DNA from: Lethocerus indicus
Taxonomy: Eukaryota > Arthropoda > Insecta > Hemiptera > Belostomatidae
Length of the DNA: 64,000 bases
Assembly: GCA_019843655.1 (NCBI GenBank)
Contig: JACDQD010000007.1
Location: 11,219,600 to 11,283,599 of the forward strand
Direction of reading: 5' to 3'
In this document: in pieces, positions 34,901 to 47,412 of the stretch
Layout of the letters: every line of letters starts with the position of its first letter
Position numbering within the stretch: position 1 is the first letter of the stretch
Program-made: the position numbers and the translations under genes
The notes under the pieces: model-generated
Told to the model about the DNA's origin: nothing
Database searches by the model: none
The model's input: the letters and a program-made list of their open reading frames with translations, nothing else

Positions 34901-36640
34901 ACGCTTGCCGTACTAAAGATCATTGCCGAGGAAATTAGACAATAAAACTAAATACAATAAGAATATAATAAGACGATAAAATAATCATAGCAATTAATAA
35001 TACAAGAGTAAAAAGGAATGTCATTTACATTTCACACACTATACCGCTGGTAAGCCCTTTGAAGTTCAGACAATTAGAATATAAAAATTAATAATTTATT
35101 GGAACATTTTTTGAATATATCAAAAACCATGCATATTTATAAACCGTGCATTCCCCTCTGACAACATTACCATCAAGAAATATAAACGAAATTTTTTGTA
35201 GGAATAATTTGTATAGATCAATACTAGGTTAAATAGTCTGAAAACGTACCGAGCCACGTAGCACAGCTATTTATCAAATAAAGTGCCTAGTCAAGGGTAT
35301 TTTCTTGATGCATCCACCCTCCACCGATACTTACTCAATAATCTTCTTCAATTATTGGACGAGGAATGAAATTCTAGCTGCGGAATCGGATGTCAAAATT
35401 CGAGTGGCATAATATCGTCGGTGGAAACGGGAGACGAATTTAATTAAACATAATTTAATAACTAATAGCGGGTCGGGAGCCACTCCTGTCTGAGGCCCCA
35501 CTCGATGAACCGCCGCCGGCAGCCCGAAACCGCCGTTCCGGCCAATAGAGGCAACAATGGGCTATGGCCCCACAAGCACACACTCAGATAGGCTAGAACA
35601 AATAATTTCCCAAAATTCCCCTCGTACATATCCGCCCTGATAGTTCGATGACGGGTGCAATGAGTGGGAAGGCAGGGAATAAACGACCTCACCGGACAAT
35701 ATCGTACTTCTAGGAATGGTTCGGTTGCGAAATATCGTTCGAATTGACCGTGCTGATTGCTGAAACCCCCTAATTGCAATTCCGTTGCCCGATAAATGAA
35801 CTATTGTTTTAATAAATTTTCCTAATTGAATGGCTTCCATTTCAGCAGTGATGAATCGACCACAAATATAAGAGAAAAAATAATTCGTTCAATTATAGAT
35901 GAGTTTCCTTTTCTATTTCGATTGCTTACAAAAATTACAGGTCAATTCAAATTGCAAATTAAATTGAAGTCTCATTTTTATAAATGGAATATGTATCGAC
36001 TGACGTAAATAATATCCACGTTTATGTATTAGACAAATGTTCGAAAAAATATGTCTCGCAACCTCTCGTCTTCCCAAGTATCTTTGGTCTAACTTTCCGC
36101 CATCATCAGTGGTCTTTCCTGAATCATCTTCCTGTTAAGGCGTATTAGAAAAACAAATCCACTCAGAAAAGGTAAACCTGTTAGTTGAGAACCATGTGAT
36201 CCAGATCCTACGGTGATAATAATCCGAAACCCGGTCAATTGCCGTCAACGGGAGAAAATGTTCAGTATTATTTTTGTGGCTAACTGTTTGTTCCTTTTTC
36301 ACAAAGTGCACGACCAGTTGCACGAAGGTACACGATACGTTCGATACCGAATGTTGACACTACTTCGGAATTATTATTTCAGCAATGCGATAGAACTAAC
36401 AAGGGATGGAGTCGCGTGTATATTTATTATAAATAAATACAAGCATTTCGCAGAGCTCTCTCTATATGTATGGTTATCCGAGGTATAAATCTCGGGGAAC
36501 CGATATAAGATACTTCCTGCGGACGTATAAGCGGAGTGTAGAAACGAAAGCTGAATCTGTAGGGGAGCGTGACAGAGCGCCAGTAGGGGGCCCCTGTGCA
36601 TGAAAGCTTAGAGATTACAGGGCCAGCAGTTTAAACCACG
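34901..36640. other. Gene-free stretch
   Basis: AT-rich with a GC-rich part at about 35465-35580. The frame at 36213-36488 (91 codons, plus) is opposed by 36374-36601 on the minus strand. Neither is recognised. Confidence 0.45.
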
Positions 36641-37363
36641 ACCAAACCTATATAATCAACGGCATCGTCTTGCAGGTTTCCTAACCGGCCTCCGGTCTAG
36701 ACAGACTAATTGCGGTCTATCATAATGGCCCGCCCTTCGGTACGTACTGCACGCGAATAATTCTAAACAGGGCGGGATAAAAATTATTTCAGCCGGACAC
36801 AAATTTGACCCGTCGAAAAATGAAATTTATTTAGTCGATTAATATGGATTATTTAAATCGCCCTGCCCGGTTGTCGATAAACCGCGGGGACGGCTCTCCG
36901 GGGAGTTTACGCTAAGTGGAATCGAATGTCGGGACATGCGAACCGGCTCCGTTTTATCTCGAATTTAAATTTTCGAATATAATAGTAAAGCGAGTTATTT
37001 ATCCTCGGGTTTAACAATTTCCGAAAACCCCATTCTATAAAACAACTCGGGCTCTATATTTAGGCGACTTTACCCTAGGTAAAGGATTAATAAAAGTTTC
37101 AAAACACAATTGACTGTTTGACCACATCTTGTGTAATCGAGAGTAACAAATAACACGAAATTTGGCTTCGTTAGTTATATTTCGTATAATTTAATTTTAC
37201 CAAATGGAATTATCTCAGAAGATTAGTGGACTAGCACTTTTACAAAACTCAAGGTAATTAAAAGTTTTATAAATACCATAATTTATTATGTATTGATTCC
37301 AGGGTTAATACCGAGATCAAAAAAGTACTACATTATAAATAAATCAAACGGCTCATTAAAATT
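36641..37363. other. Gene-free stretch
   Basis: GC-rich to about 36960, AT-rich after. No feature is recognised. Confidence 0.45.
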
Positions 37364-37389
37364 TATATATATATATATATATATATATA
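37364..37389. repeat. (TA)n microsatellite
   Basis: Twenty-six bases of uninterrupted TA. Confidence 0.97.
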
Positions 37390-39406
37390 AAATCCATATA
37401 CCGACAGAATCAGGACATGGTATGCGTATAGGGCCCAATTCATCGTTCGTGGGGGAACGATCGTTGTGGACTTTGAACCCCGCTTACGACGGTATAATAC
37501 GTTTGACCGGGACCGAACGTTCCAATGCGAAGCATTTAACCGCATTAGCGATTCCCTTTTTGGGTTTGGGCAGAAGCCGGGGGCGAAGGGTGGGTGGTGG
37601 CACGTGATTAGCCCGTACGGCGACCGCACAGGCCGGCCCGGGTCTCTTTCAACGCGGCACCCACCTGCAAAACAGGCGCGCACCCCACTGCTAACTACGT
37701 TGTGCCGGCTTAAGGGGTGGCGGCCACCCTCCGAAGGCGGTTCGACAATACAGAGACCTCGTTAGTCGGCGGTCCGCATAAGCCTCCAATCCCGGTAAGA
37801 CCTCAATTTTTGGAGCACTTCCACACGTGCAGTTCCGAGAAAGGAATCTATCGAATTTCGCTTATATCCTCGGTTGTAATTAATAATCGTTAATAAACAC
37901 GATACCTTTTATTTGATACTTTAGCTTCATTGGTTAAAAACATTTTGAGATAATTTCAATTTTCTCCAGCACCAACATTCAAATTCGGGTACCCATAAAC
38001 CTCCATATACACACTTATATTCCTTCGTAAATTCGAATTCCAATGTGGGAGAATATCTATTTACGATTACATTGTTTATACACAGGATTAGCGGGGGTTT
38101 CCAATATCATCACTTTTGCAATTTTGTTTCTCATCCCCGGTCAGTAGGGACAGAGTAGCTGGGCTGCCCCCCTCTTGATGGCCGACGGAGATATGACCCA
38201 GAATGGACCTAGTCATGATACATGTAATGAGCGGGGGCGAGTGGGGGAGGATGCGGCCACGCATACACCGCCGGTCATTACACAGTCCAGTAAGAGGGAG
38301 GAGAAGACAAACAGGATATTTGCCTTGCCGGCCGGGGGTGGACGGCGGTGTGCTCTGTTTGCCGGCGTTTAATTGCAAATTATCGTAGCGAGACCTCGCC
38401 GCCAGCTCTCTCCAATTCAATATTTGATTCCGCCCCTTTGAAGAATCGACTCGCCAGACCAGAAACGTACCCTGTACTGTACCAGAGAGCCACTTAATTA
38501 TTGCCCTCGACGCGGTAATAATATTTCGTTGCCGCTACACAACATGTAGTTTTACTTTCTGGCCGTAATTGACCCGCCGACGAACTTTCCCGAAATGGTT
38601 CGTTATTTATCTCGACGAATTACACCGTCATAGCCAAAGCGTGTGCTATATAAAATGCAACTAATAAAAATTATTACAATTATAAGCCGATCAAAATAAG
38701 AAGTTTTATGTGGATAGTAGTAGCGTGATATCACTCCGCTCGGTGCTTGACTGATCTATAGAAAATAAAATTTCATAACACTTAAAAAAATGTTTTCAGG
38801 ATAATGTTGCGCTCTATTGATGAAAGAAATGGAGTACAAATTAAATTTAATATTTCTGCAAGATAATTATTTCTGCAAATAACAATATCATGTATATTAC
38901 ATAATTAATAATTTGTATACTGTTTAAACGAAGCGTTTGCGAATTCAGAGATCCCGCGAAAATAAACGGGACGATTCATTCAATTTTTCCATATATCACG
39001 CCTCATTCCAAGTACATAAGAACAGGCGACAGTAGAGTAAGAAATTAAAATAAATATAAAATAATGCTAGGAATCGACAGTAATAACATTATAGAAGAGG
39101 CTACAATTCTTGATTATACGCGCTATATTTATTCGTTACAAGCGTGAGATATTAAGAGTCCGGCAGTAAAGGTCGGATGAGAGCCGTACAGTCATAAATT
39201 AAATTATTTGCTATTCGCAGTAAGGCAAAGAAACATCTGACCCATTGCTGAAATACAAAGCTCGCCGAGAGCGTAATTAACTCGGGCCGGGACAATAGTT
39301 GCTTTACATTAAAATCCCCGAGCCCTCCTAGCAAGGGCAAAAAAATAAATAAACGGGAATCCGACGGCCTCACCCCCGCCCTTTGATATTATTTCCTCCT
39401 CTGATA

Positions 39407-39408
<2 letters not shown>
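37390..39408. other. Gene-free stretch with two GC-rich patches
   Basis: GC-rich at about 37430-37770 and 38140-38420. Frames at 37293-37765 overlap on both strands, partly through the TA run, and are not credible genes. Confidence 0.45.

Positions 39409-39450
<42 letters not shown>
39409..39450. repeat. (CT)n microsatellite, 42 bases
   Basis: Uninterrupted CT run, that is GA on the minus strand. Confidence 0.98.
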
Positions 39451-39453
<3 letters not shown>

Positions 39454-41090
39454 GACAATCGTCCCTCCTCTCTAAGCCAACTCTCCTAGGGGAGGGATGG
39501 ACCATTGGGGTTGGGACGGCCATTAATGAAGCTATTAACATTAATGAAGGAGGGGATGATGACGAAAAAAGCGATGATTTTTTTTTACGCTGCCCCGTCC
39601 TCGGTGTCGAACTTGGGGAAGCCTTTTACTTGTGTGGACGCGTTGAGGACGGTGAGCACCAACACGAGCGCTACAGGTCATATTTAGACCTAGAATTAGG
39701 AAGCAAGTCAGAAGAGCTATAAAACAGTATAGTAGTTCAAGCGTCGTAGGTACTAGTGTCAACTGTGATACATTTCTAGAATATTAGTAGAATCATGAGG
39801 AAAATCACGACAGGTGCAATCTCAGGTGTAAAAAATCATACGATAATTTAGACGTAACGGTGATTTCGAATTGAATACCAATGTGGTACACAGAACATGA
39901 TACGTGTTCCGCTGATGTTAAGTAGGTTATGTTCAAATGTTGAAATACGAAGCCACTTAGCGGGGAATGTTACACGACCGGGATTTTTTTTTTATAAAAG
40001 CTCAAGACCCGGCGTGAAATACAGCGTAGCCCCCCATTTCCATATAAGCGCTGGAACTCGAAGCAGCTGGGACGGGTCGTACAATGGAAGAGGTTACGGG
40101 CGACAGGAAAAGCGACGTATCCGGGGGCGGTGCGGTGTGTATCCCCAGTGATGGGAGCTCGGATCAATAATGGGGGATCATTTCCGTTGAGTAGAATTGA
40201 AATGGTAATGGTACCAGCCGCCACTTCACTTGGTCGGGCCGTCTACTTTCGCGTGACCCCCGGCCGGGTCCCGCACACAGGCTCAACATTTTTATATTGA
40301 TTCACTCAAGACCGGCACCGATTTTTCACCCTTTTACGACCCAGATTTCCGTTTGTTTCGGCCCAAAATTGAATTACGAAAACTTGTTGGAGAGAAGTTG
40401 CGGTTGAAAGCTGTTGATTGATTTGAAATAAAATTTTTATCGACACGAACCAATTTCACCGGAAACTCCCGTTTTAATTTGACGCCAGCTCTCAATTTTA
40501 TACCCCACCCAAAACATTTCAATACATCATTACTCGAGACGTATAATCTAAAATACATGTCATTCTACAACCCTTCGTATTGAGAATTTCTAATAATTCC
40601 TTCAAATGCGGACTGTACCCAATTCCCTTTTCATAAACTTACTTCTCCACCGAGTAGTTATTTATAAAGGAGTGGAAAAATTTCCACACCTTCATAAATA
40701 ATTTATTAATTAATTATATTTACAATTTAAATCTATATTACACTGTAGTACGTAATAATTTATTTCCACAGTACAGACATCAATTACGGGCAGTTTTAGG
40801 AATTCCGATGAAGAGAAGAGCGCCTTGTTTCAAGCTGAAATTGTAACATAATTAATGCTCTAGAAATGTTCCGCGAACGTCATTAAATTAGGGCTAGAAA
40901 TTTTAGCGAATCTCTCAACAACCTTATAATTGAATCCGTGAATGTGTACGCGGCGGGTAAGACCGTGCTCAGTACTCGACAAACGAGTAGAAATGCACTA
41001 TACGGCCGAATGAAGCTATTCCTGTATCGATTTGTCTATTTAAGAACTCCTTTCGTTTCTGGTTTTCAAAAGACTGACTTCTCTCCGTCT
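39451..41090. other. Gene-free stretch
   Basis: Contains a T run near 39580-39588 and another near 39985-39993, and a GC-rich segment at about 39990-40280. Opposed frames at 39897-40224 are unassigned. Confidence 0.45.
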
Positions 41091-42595
41091 CGGAAAAGGG
41101 GAGGGGGGATACAAAAAAAAGAAAGGGGAACGGAAAAAGGTTAAAGAAGAAATAAGAAGGAAGCGGAGGCCGCCAACGACGTTATAATGCTAATGGTGGG
41201 GAGGAGGAGGGGGTCTGATGTCTTAGGGCCGGAAGGCACGCGAGCCCTCAGCCCCCGCCACTTCCACCATCAACCTCACCTGTTCGACCGGCCGCTCTTA
41301 AATACAGACAGTCTAACCATAAAATTACAATTGCACGCTGCTCATTTCCGCCCAGTGACTGAATAACTAAATAAAATAAGCAAAATACCGAAATTATCCG
41401 AGGATAGAAAATCAAAAAATATAGATGTATGCCTGCTTTGCCCCTTAGGTTCTCCTCCGCCATAAATTCCCTGCCCATTCCGCGTATAATATTCTTAGCA
41501 TGTACCACATCTCGACTAAGACAGTGATTATTTTAATTGTCCTCCAGGTTCGAAACCTCACAGCCCCGCGAGAGACAAGTATGATGAAAAGTGAGGACAT
41601 TATAAAATGTGTAATTTATTTAAATTCGGGAATATTACGGAATAAACAACTTTAGCGTCCCGGCCAAATGAAGGGGCCGGACGGGCCCGCTCCAGGACTG
41701 GAATAAGGAATGAAAACTCCAGGAATTGTGAATCATTTCAGTTTTATTGCCTGCCTCCCCTCCGTATTCGAATTGTATTAGGCCGGGATATAAAGTAGCC
41801 GAGGCGGTTTCGGAAAAGGGCCGTAATAATTTTATTAGATGGGTCTCCGACGTTAGCGATTGCCGTTTGTCAGGAGGTCTACTTAGTCCGCGCTCCACGA
41901 TATACTTTATATTTCTGCCCCGACCGAGGGATCGATAGTCAAACAAATAACGTTTCTTAGCCACTTCCCGTTGCTATCTGTGAAATATATACATATATAA
42001 ATAATATTTATTAGCATTAAAGATAATATGATGTAATGATATTAAATACATAATAAAACACACCCAGATTGTAAGGTTAACACCAGTTAATATTATACCT
42101 AAACCTTATTGGATTTATCCTTGCAGAGTTCAAAATCCTCCAGATCTGTCATTTAAAAAGCAGTGACCAATAAATAGGAATATTATAAAGGTCCGATAAC
42201 CGGAAAATGAAAATAGGTGGTACGTTTGTAATATAATTGCAGTATATGTGATCTCGCGGCCTACTGACTTTATTCCGCCATTATCGTGGGTTGCTGTATC
42301 GATTCGTCAATAATTCTGCCCAGATAAATACGAACGATTCTTCGTTGTTTTCCGGCCGATTCGTTCTCGATTAACAGCCGGGATTGTTCCGGCACCGTAA
42401 AATCAACTCCGGCTTATAATTGGTCCGTCTCAAATCAACAGACTACCCGGTTCGGCGGACGTTGCCTGCGATCTTTCGCGTTGCCAGCGGCCCCTTTCAG
42501 AAATCAAGCCGAAAAAAATACAAAATTCACGTCGCCAATCAACAAAATACAAAATTGAACACTCATGGACCGATTTTCAATAAGAAATTAATAAA

Positions 42596-42600
<5 letters not shown>
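41091..42600. other. Gene-free stretch
   Basis: Purine-rich at about 41090-41220, otherwise AT-rich. Opposed frames at 41635-41964 and 41747-41938 show no domain. Confidence 0.45.

Positions 42601-42643
<43 letters not shown>
42601..42643. repeat. (TA)n microsatellite, 43 bases
   Basis: Uninterrupted TA run that creates an Ile-Tyr repeat frame. Not a gene. Confidence 0.98.
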
Positions 42644-42645
<2 letters not shown>

Positions 42646-42879
42646 CAATATTAGAAGTGATTACACGTATTCAGACCAAAAAAATTTCATACGAAAATAA
42701 TTAAATAATAATAACAATGTAGATATTTTAATATCTTTATGAATCTTTATTATGCCGTTGAAAAAAATGCTTAGAAGTTATTTATGTTCGCATAATAATA
42801 ATAAATGTATTGTATGCGTGAAAATGAGTTCATCATTTGTAAATTATACTGTGTCTGTCATTTTTGAGTTTCTCTCATG

Positions 42880-42900
42880 AATATATATATATATATATAT
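42880..42900. repeat. (AT)n microsatellite, 21 bases
   Basis: A second AT run about 240 bases downstream of the first, followed by seven T. Confidence 0.97.
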
Positions 42901-43067
42901 TTTTTTATTTAACTCTAAGCTGAAAACCTGTAGGAGGGGGGTGCTTGGAAATTTATTAACGAAGTTAGTGGACGACGGAGGATTGGTGAGGGAGTGGGGG
43001 TGGGGGGCCGTCGACACCAGACCGGGCGATAAATCCACGACTACTTGAGCCGAGAGAGAAAAACGGA
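42901..43067. other. GC-rich, G-run lead into the long hairpin
   Basis: Contains GGAGGGGGG and GGGGGTGGGGGG runs. No gene. Confidence 0.4.
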
Positions 43068-43160
43068 GATCTTTCTCCGCTATCTATCGCCGTCTCTGTC
43101 CGACGCGGGGCCAAAACCCGCGAGTGGGACAGAGAGGGAAGATAGCAGGAGAGCCGGATC
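43068..43160 (+). ncRNA. Long imperfect hairpin, candidate microRNA precursor
   Basis: About 34 base pairs over 93 bases. From the base upward: GATC/GATC, then TTCTCC pairing with GGAGAG (one wobble), a one-base bulge, GCTATCT/AGATAGC, a 4x1 internal loop, CC/GG, a G-G mismatch, TCTCTGTCC/GGACAGAGA, a small internal loop, and CGCGGG/CCCGCG closing a seven-base loop. The length, small internal loops and short terminal loop fit metazoan pre-miRNAs. No known miRNA seed was recognised, and either strand could fold. It could instead be a DNA-level inverted repeat in GC-rich sequence. Expression cannot be judged from the bases. Confidence 0.45.
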
Positions 43161-43860
43161 CTACTGAATCATTTCGTCAATGTTTTATCGCGCTATTACC
43201 CCCTGCCCCCGCTCCCACACCCGCGTCAGAATAAATCCCCGAGTCCGGCTCTTTATTCCTTTTAAATTGAAGCAATAAAGTCTAGCCGCCGCCGACCGTG
43301 GGACGAGGGCGCCAGCAGAGGGGGTGTTTAAATTAGTTTTTAGACGCGGGAGAATTTAAACGGGCCCCGACCCTAATAAAAGCTTGATGAGCGGCGGACA
43401 CACGGGGGCCCCCCCATGAATACCGGAGAGCCTGCATAGAGATTATTTTGAAGGAATGAAATAAAGCACGGAGTGGACGAAATAGCTACCCAAAATACTC
43501 TACTTACTACTATTCTTCACTGACGATTAAAATCTTAAGATACTATCTGACGGGTTATTTATTTTATGGTAGTTGACCTACTTCTAATATCAGTCAAATT
43601 ACACACCTAAATATAAATCTATATAGTCACACCGAGCGTTCGCTCATAGCTTAAAGAAAGAAGTAATTGTATGAACATCCATTTTAAACAATACTGGATG
43701 TAAATATTTTATTGAATTAATCTCCTTTCCAATGCGGGGAAACTCGGTGCCAATTAAGTCAATAGAAGGTCCGTGGTTGGGAAGAGTCTTTATACGTCAA
43801 ATAAAACTTGAATAAGTGGAAAAGTTGGACAGGAACAGAGAAGGAGAATGGAACGAGACC
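43161..43860. other. Gene-free stretch
   Basis: GC-rich to about 43430 with a run of C near 43410-43415, then AT-rich. No gene is recognised. Confidence 0.45.
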
Positions 43861-43911
43861 GAGAGAGAGAGAGAGAAAGAGGGCGAGGGAGAGGGGGGAT
43901 GAGAGAGTGAG
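43861..43911. repeat. Imperfect (GA)n tract
   Basis: Sixteen clean bases of GA followed by a purine-rich degenerate continuation. Confidence 0.85.
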
Positions 43912-46190
43912 ATGCGACACGTGATAATCGGAACACGGGGCAAACGAAATTAGGTTGACGATTTCATTAAAAGTTTCCTTTTATCTTGTCAACTCCCCGG
44001 GCGGTGCTACTTTAGGCTCCTCGCCCTAAACGGTATTATGCGATGCTTTATTGTCATATAAACTACCCTGTTATTACTCGGCTAATGCCCCAACCTTATT
44101 ACGGAGGGGGGGCGGGAACAGGAAAAAAACCATTATTAGGAAGTTTGCGAATAATTTAAAATTCGATGCCCCCCTCCAACCGCTAAGTAAAGCTGTTAAA
44201 CCTTGAAGTTTAAGTTCTCTCGGGGATTAAATCCGTGCCTGGAATCAAATTAATATACATTTACCGCTGATTTCAATTATGTACACTAACAAAAGTGGAT
44301 AAACTGACAAAATGCAACAGAGGATTCGTCTAACGGAGAAAGTGTTATTGGGCTCAATAGTATAATGGAATAGTAGTGGCAATAATCGCAAAAACTGATG
44401 AAATGAGAAGATGAAACCATTTTAGTAAAAAAATATAGACTGATTAGTAGTATGAAATAATGAACAGATTATATATTGATGATCTATTATAAAACACGGG
44501 GAGAAGTTTTAATTAATTGAAAAGGTAACGAGATTAATAAAATAACCAACACCGGTTTATACCTCTCGGTTTCCAAATAAGCTGCACGAGGAAATGGAAC
44601 GGTATATTTTTGCGAATGTACTTTCAACTCATCCATTTTTCGCCTGTACATCGAAATTCAATCAATTAACGATGGGAAGATATCCGTTGTCCCATTAGAG
44701 TAGCAGTGAAGCGTTCGTTGAAGTGAGCATCAAAACGGCTGAGGGGAGAAATTCGGAGCAAATAATATGGGATCATAACAAACGTTTACCGCCGGCCCCG
44801 GCCCCTAATGAATTTAGTTTTAAGACTTCCCGTGCTCAGTTCAAACTTAATTACGCCGGTAATTTTGGAACTTTTTGGCGTTGTTTATTCTACAAATATC
44901 GACAGGCGGAGGATTGGCAAGGGGCCGGGAACGGGGGTTTAATTTTTTTTAAGCGAAATGTTTTCCGCGAGCAATTTCTCCTAAACGAATTAATAATTAT
45001 TTATTGCTGAAAAAATAATAGCAAAATGGAGTAAATGAAAAACGCCCGACACAAATTGAGAACGGGGCCACGCGGCAAGGGCGAAGCGGTAAACGGTTTC
45101 GAAGTTAAAAACTTGTCAAATGCAAATTGTTTTCCCTTGGAGGGGGAAAAAACGCGACGCCGTTGATTAGCGCTTGTCCGACAAAGCAGGCTGGGGACTT
45201 AGTTGCTGCTCTAGAGCTCGTTTCCGTACAGTACGAAAACCATGTACTTGATACAGGAGCAAAAGAATTGTGTTTCATGCCGAAAATTAAATCTAACGAT
45301 AGCGTTAACGAAAGTAATTCACTTTTACCCGGAATTTCTATTATCAAATTAGTATTAATGGATATAATTCACATTAATATAAACCAAATTAATTAATTTG
45401 TCTTTTACCTCTTTTTCGACTTATTTTTTTAATATTATAGGATACAGGCAACAGAATGCTATTCATTATTTCTAGTACTTAATCTAACGTTTTTTAAATG
45501 TGTCCTATTAAATTTCATTTTATTTAATTTTGTATTCTAATAATATATTTAAACATTCTTTTTGGTTTTTGGTAAGCGGACAAGTATTTAATATTTAACA
45601 AAAATGGGTTCGTATCCGGCTGTTTTTTTCTCGAACATAGCCACGCAAAAACATTTCTTCCGCCCGCCATTTTTCAGATTACTCGGTGACTGATTCGGTT
45701 TGTCTTTGTATTTCCGTATTCTGTTTATTTTGACCCCAATAACAATATAAATGATGGCCGGAAGGCAAAGAAAGGGACAGATGGGAAGGTCGGGCCCAAT
45801 CGGGTGGCAATTCCGGGGTGGGGTGTCGAGCTGTGAATAGTTCATGAAATGTTATTCACCGGCTCCTCAGCCGAAAAGAAACATGAGAACACCAAGTCTG
45901 GAAGTCCCGGTGATCGTTGTGAATCGTCGGGGTAACACCCAGGGCCGAACCAAATCGGCGTTAATCGACCGGGAAAAGTAATTGGGGACTGCCGAAATGC
46001 ATTTACTATATTAGTACCATGAATAAACTGCCGTGAGCAGATAGAAACCTGTGCTTCCTGTAAACAATTCAAGTGCGAGTCCTTTTTAGTTAGGAACGTT
46101 TAAAACGAACTCAGAATTCTCCCAGGACCCCAATACATTAACAGGGACAGGAGTGGAAACTGGGAAAGGACGTCGGGTGGAAAAACAAAG
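43912..46190. other. Gene-free stretch
   Basis: Mostly AT-rich, with GC-rich segments at about 43990-44170 and 45770-45990. Frames at 44723-45010 and 45127-45396 are unassigned, and the second is opposed by a minus-strand frame. Confidence 0.45.
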
Positions 46191-46209
46191 GAAGAAGAAA
46201 AAGAAGAAG
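46191..46209. repeat. (GAA)n-like purine run
   Basis: GAAGAAGAAAAAGAAGAAG. Confidence 0.9.
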
Positions 46210-47400
46210 TCGCGGACACGAAAGGGACTATTGAGAGAGCGATGCCACTAAATCCTGTCCGCGGTCCAAATGGTAGGGGAGTTAATCTCGAAACGAGTGT
46301 ATCGAGTGTTCGGAGTTTTCCAAGAGGGATGTGTCCCCGCGAGGTCTAACGACAGTGGAGGCCTAGGCCGGTGGTAACTCTCCGCAAGCCAACCTGATTG
46401 ATGGCCACTGGCCCGCTCGGACCGAACGTCTTTCCGTTCCGCTCTGCAAATGGGAGCGGACCCATTCGTTTTCCGAGGCCCGCGCTTCCTCCTTCCAGTC
46501 GCTTCCACAAATGCCACCCAGAAGGGAGAACCGACTTGGAGAACAGCCCCAACTCCCTCCACTCAACTCCTCTTACTGACTGTCCAAACAGTTCCAGCCG
46601 AATTTACACCCTTGTAAAACATTCGACCTCTGACTTTAGTTTTCACTAAATACAGAGCACGTAACGAAATAATGTCATTAAGTAATGCGAAACTATTTTT
46701 TTATGCATTTTTAGATAATATGAATTGTCTAAACATCGTACGATTCAGCAGAAATGAGCGCTAATGACTTCTACAATATAAACGACAATATCCATAAATT
46801 GGCATATAATATCAAAATATGTAAAGCGCGTATAAAGTATAAATTGTTATCTGCACAATATTTGTACCAAGTAAAAAAATCCTATTTGGAATACGCGGCA
46901 ATACTACGCCCGCAATACGCTTTGGTCGTGCCGGTTAGTATCGCCAGTGCCGTACAAGTTTATCTTCGTCCAGCGCCCCGCTAAATTATTCAACCGCTAA
47001 CAACTTATAAACGACCGTATGCTAAACTGGAAAACATCCTTTTTTTATGCTTTTCTCTAATTAAACCAGATGTTTGAATGCCTTCACTTCAAAGTCCTCG
47101 TTAAAAACAGCTGAGAGTCCATTTCACAGGCCCGACTTAAAAATCGACAAAAAATATAACTGTTATCTCCATTGTAAAATTTTCGGGTTGACGAGTCAGG
47201 AGAATGGATATTAAGCGAAACGGACGTTGCTTTCCTTTACTCAAAATTTCATGTTCAAACTGTATATGACTGGATGGAGTGGGCGTTTTAGTTCTTTCTT
47301 GTGATCGTTGTAATTATTAGTAAGACCAAGAAAAGAAAGAGACACGAACACCCGTACATTTCAATGAGAGTTTATTCACAACTTTTTTTACAATCATAGC
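46210..47400. other. Gene-free stretch
   Basis: GC-rich at about 46330-46570, where four or more short frames overlap on both strands as expected of stop-poor GC-rich DNA. AT-rich after. No gene is recognised. Confidence 0.45.
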
Positions 47401-47401
47401 T

Positions 47402-47412
47402 GGAATCGAACC
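47402..47412 (-). other. Perfect B-box match without a tRNA
   Basis: The minus strand reads GGTTCGATTCC, as at 8702-8712. Neither an A box nor tRNA arms could be placed around it. It could be a SINE relic or chance. Confidence 0.25.

Noticed and set aside
12994..45979. Exact 17-base match TAATCGACCGGGAAAAG at about 12993 and 45962
   Set aside because: Flanks do not align. One match of this length is only mildly unexpected in a window of this size.
46211..46263. 8-bp inverted repeat CGCGGACA/TGTCCGCG with a 37-base loop
   Set aside because: Many such pairs are expected by chance at this spacing, and the loop does not fold further.
46248..46566. Several overlapping minus-strand frames of 67-104 codons
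   Set aside because: They lie in one GC-rich, stop-poor patch in several phases at once, as expected by composition.
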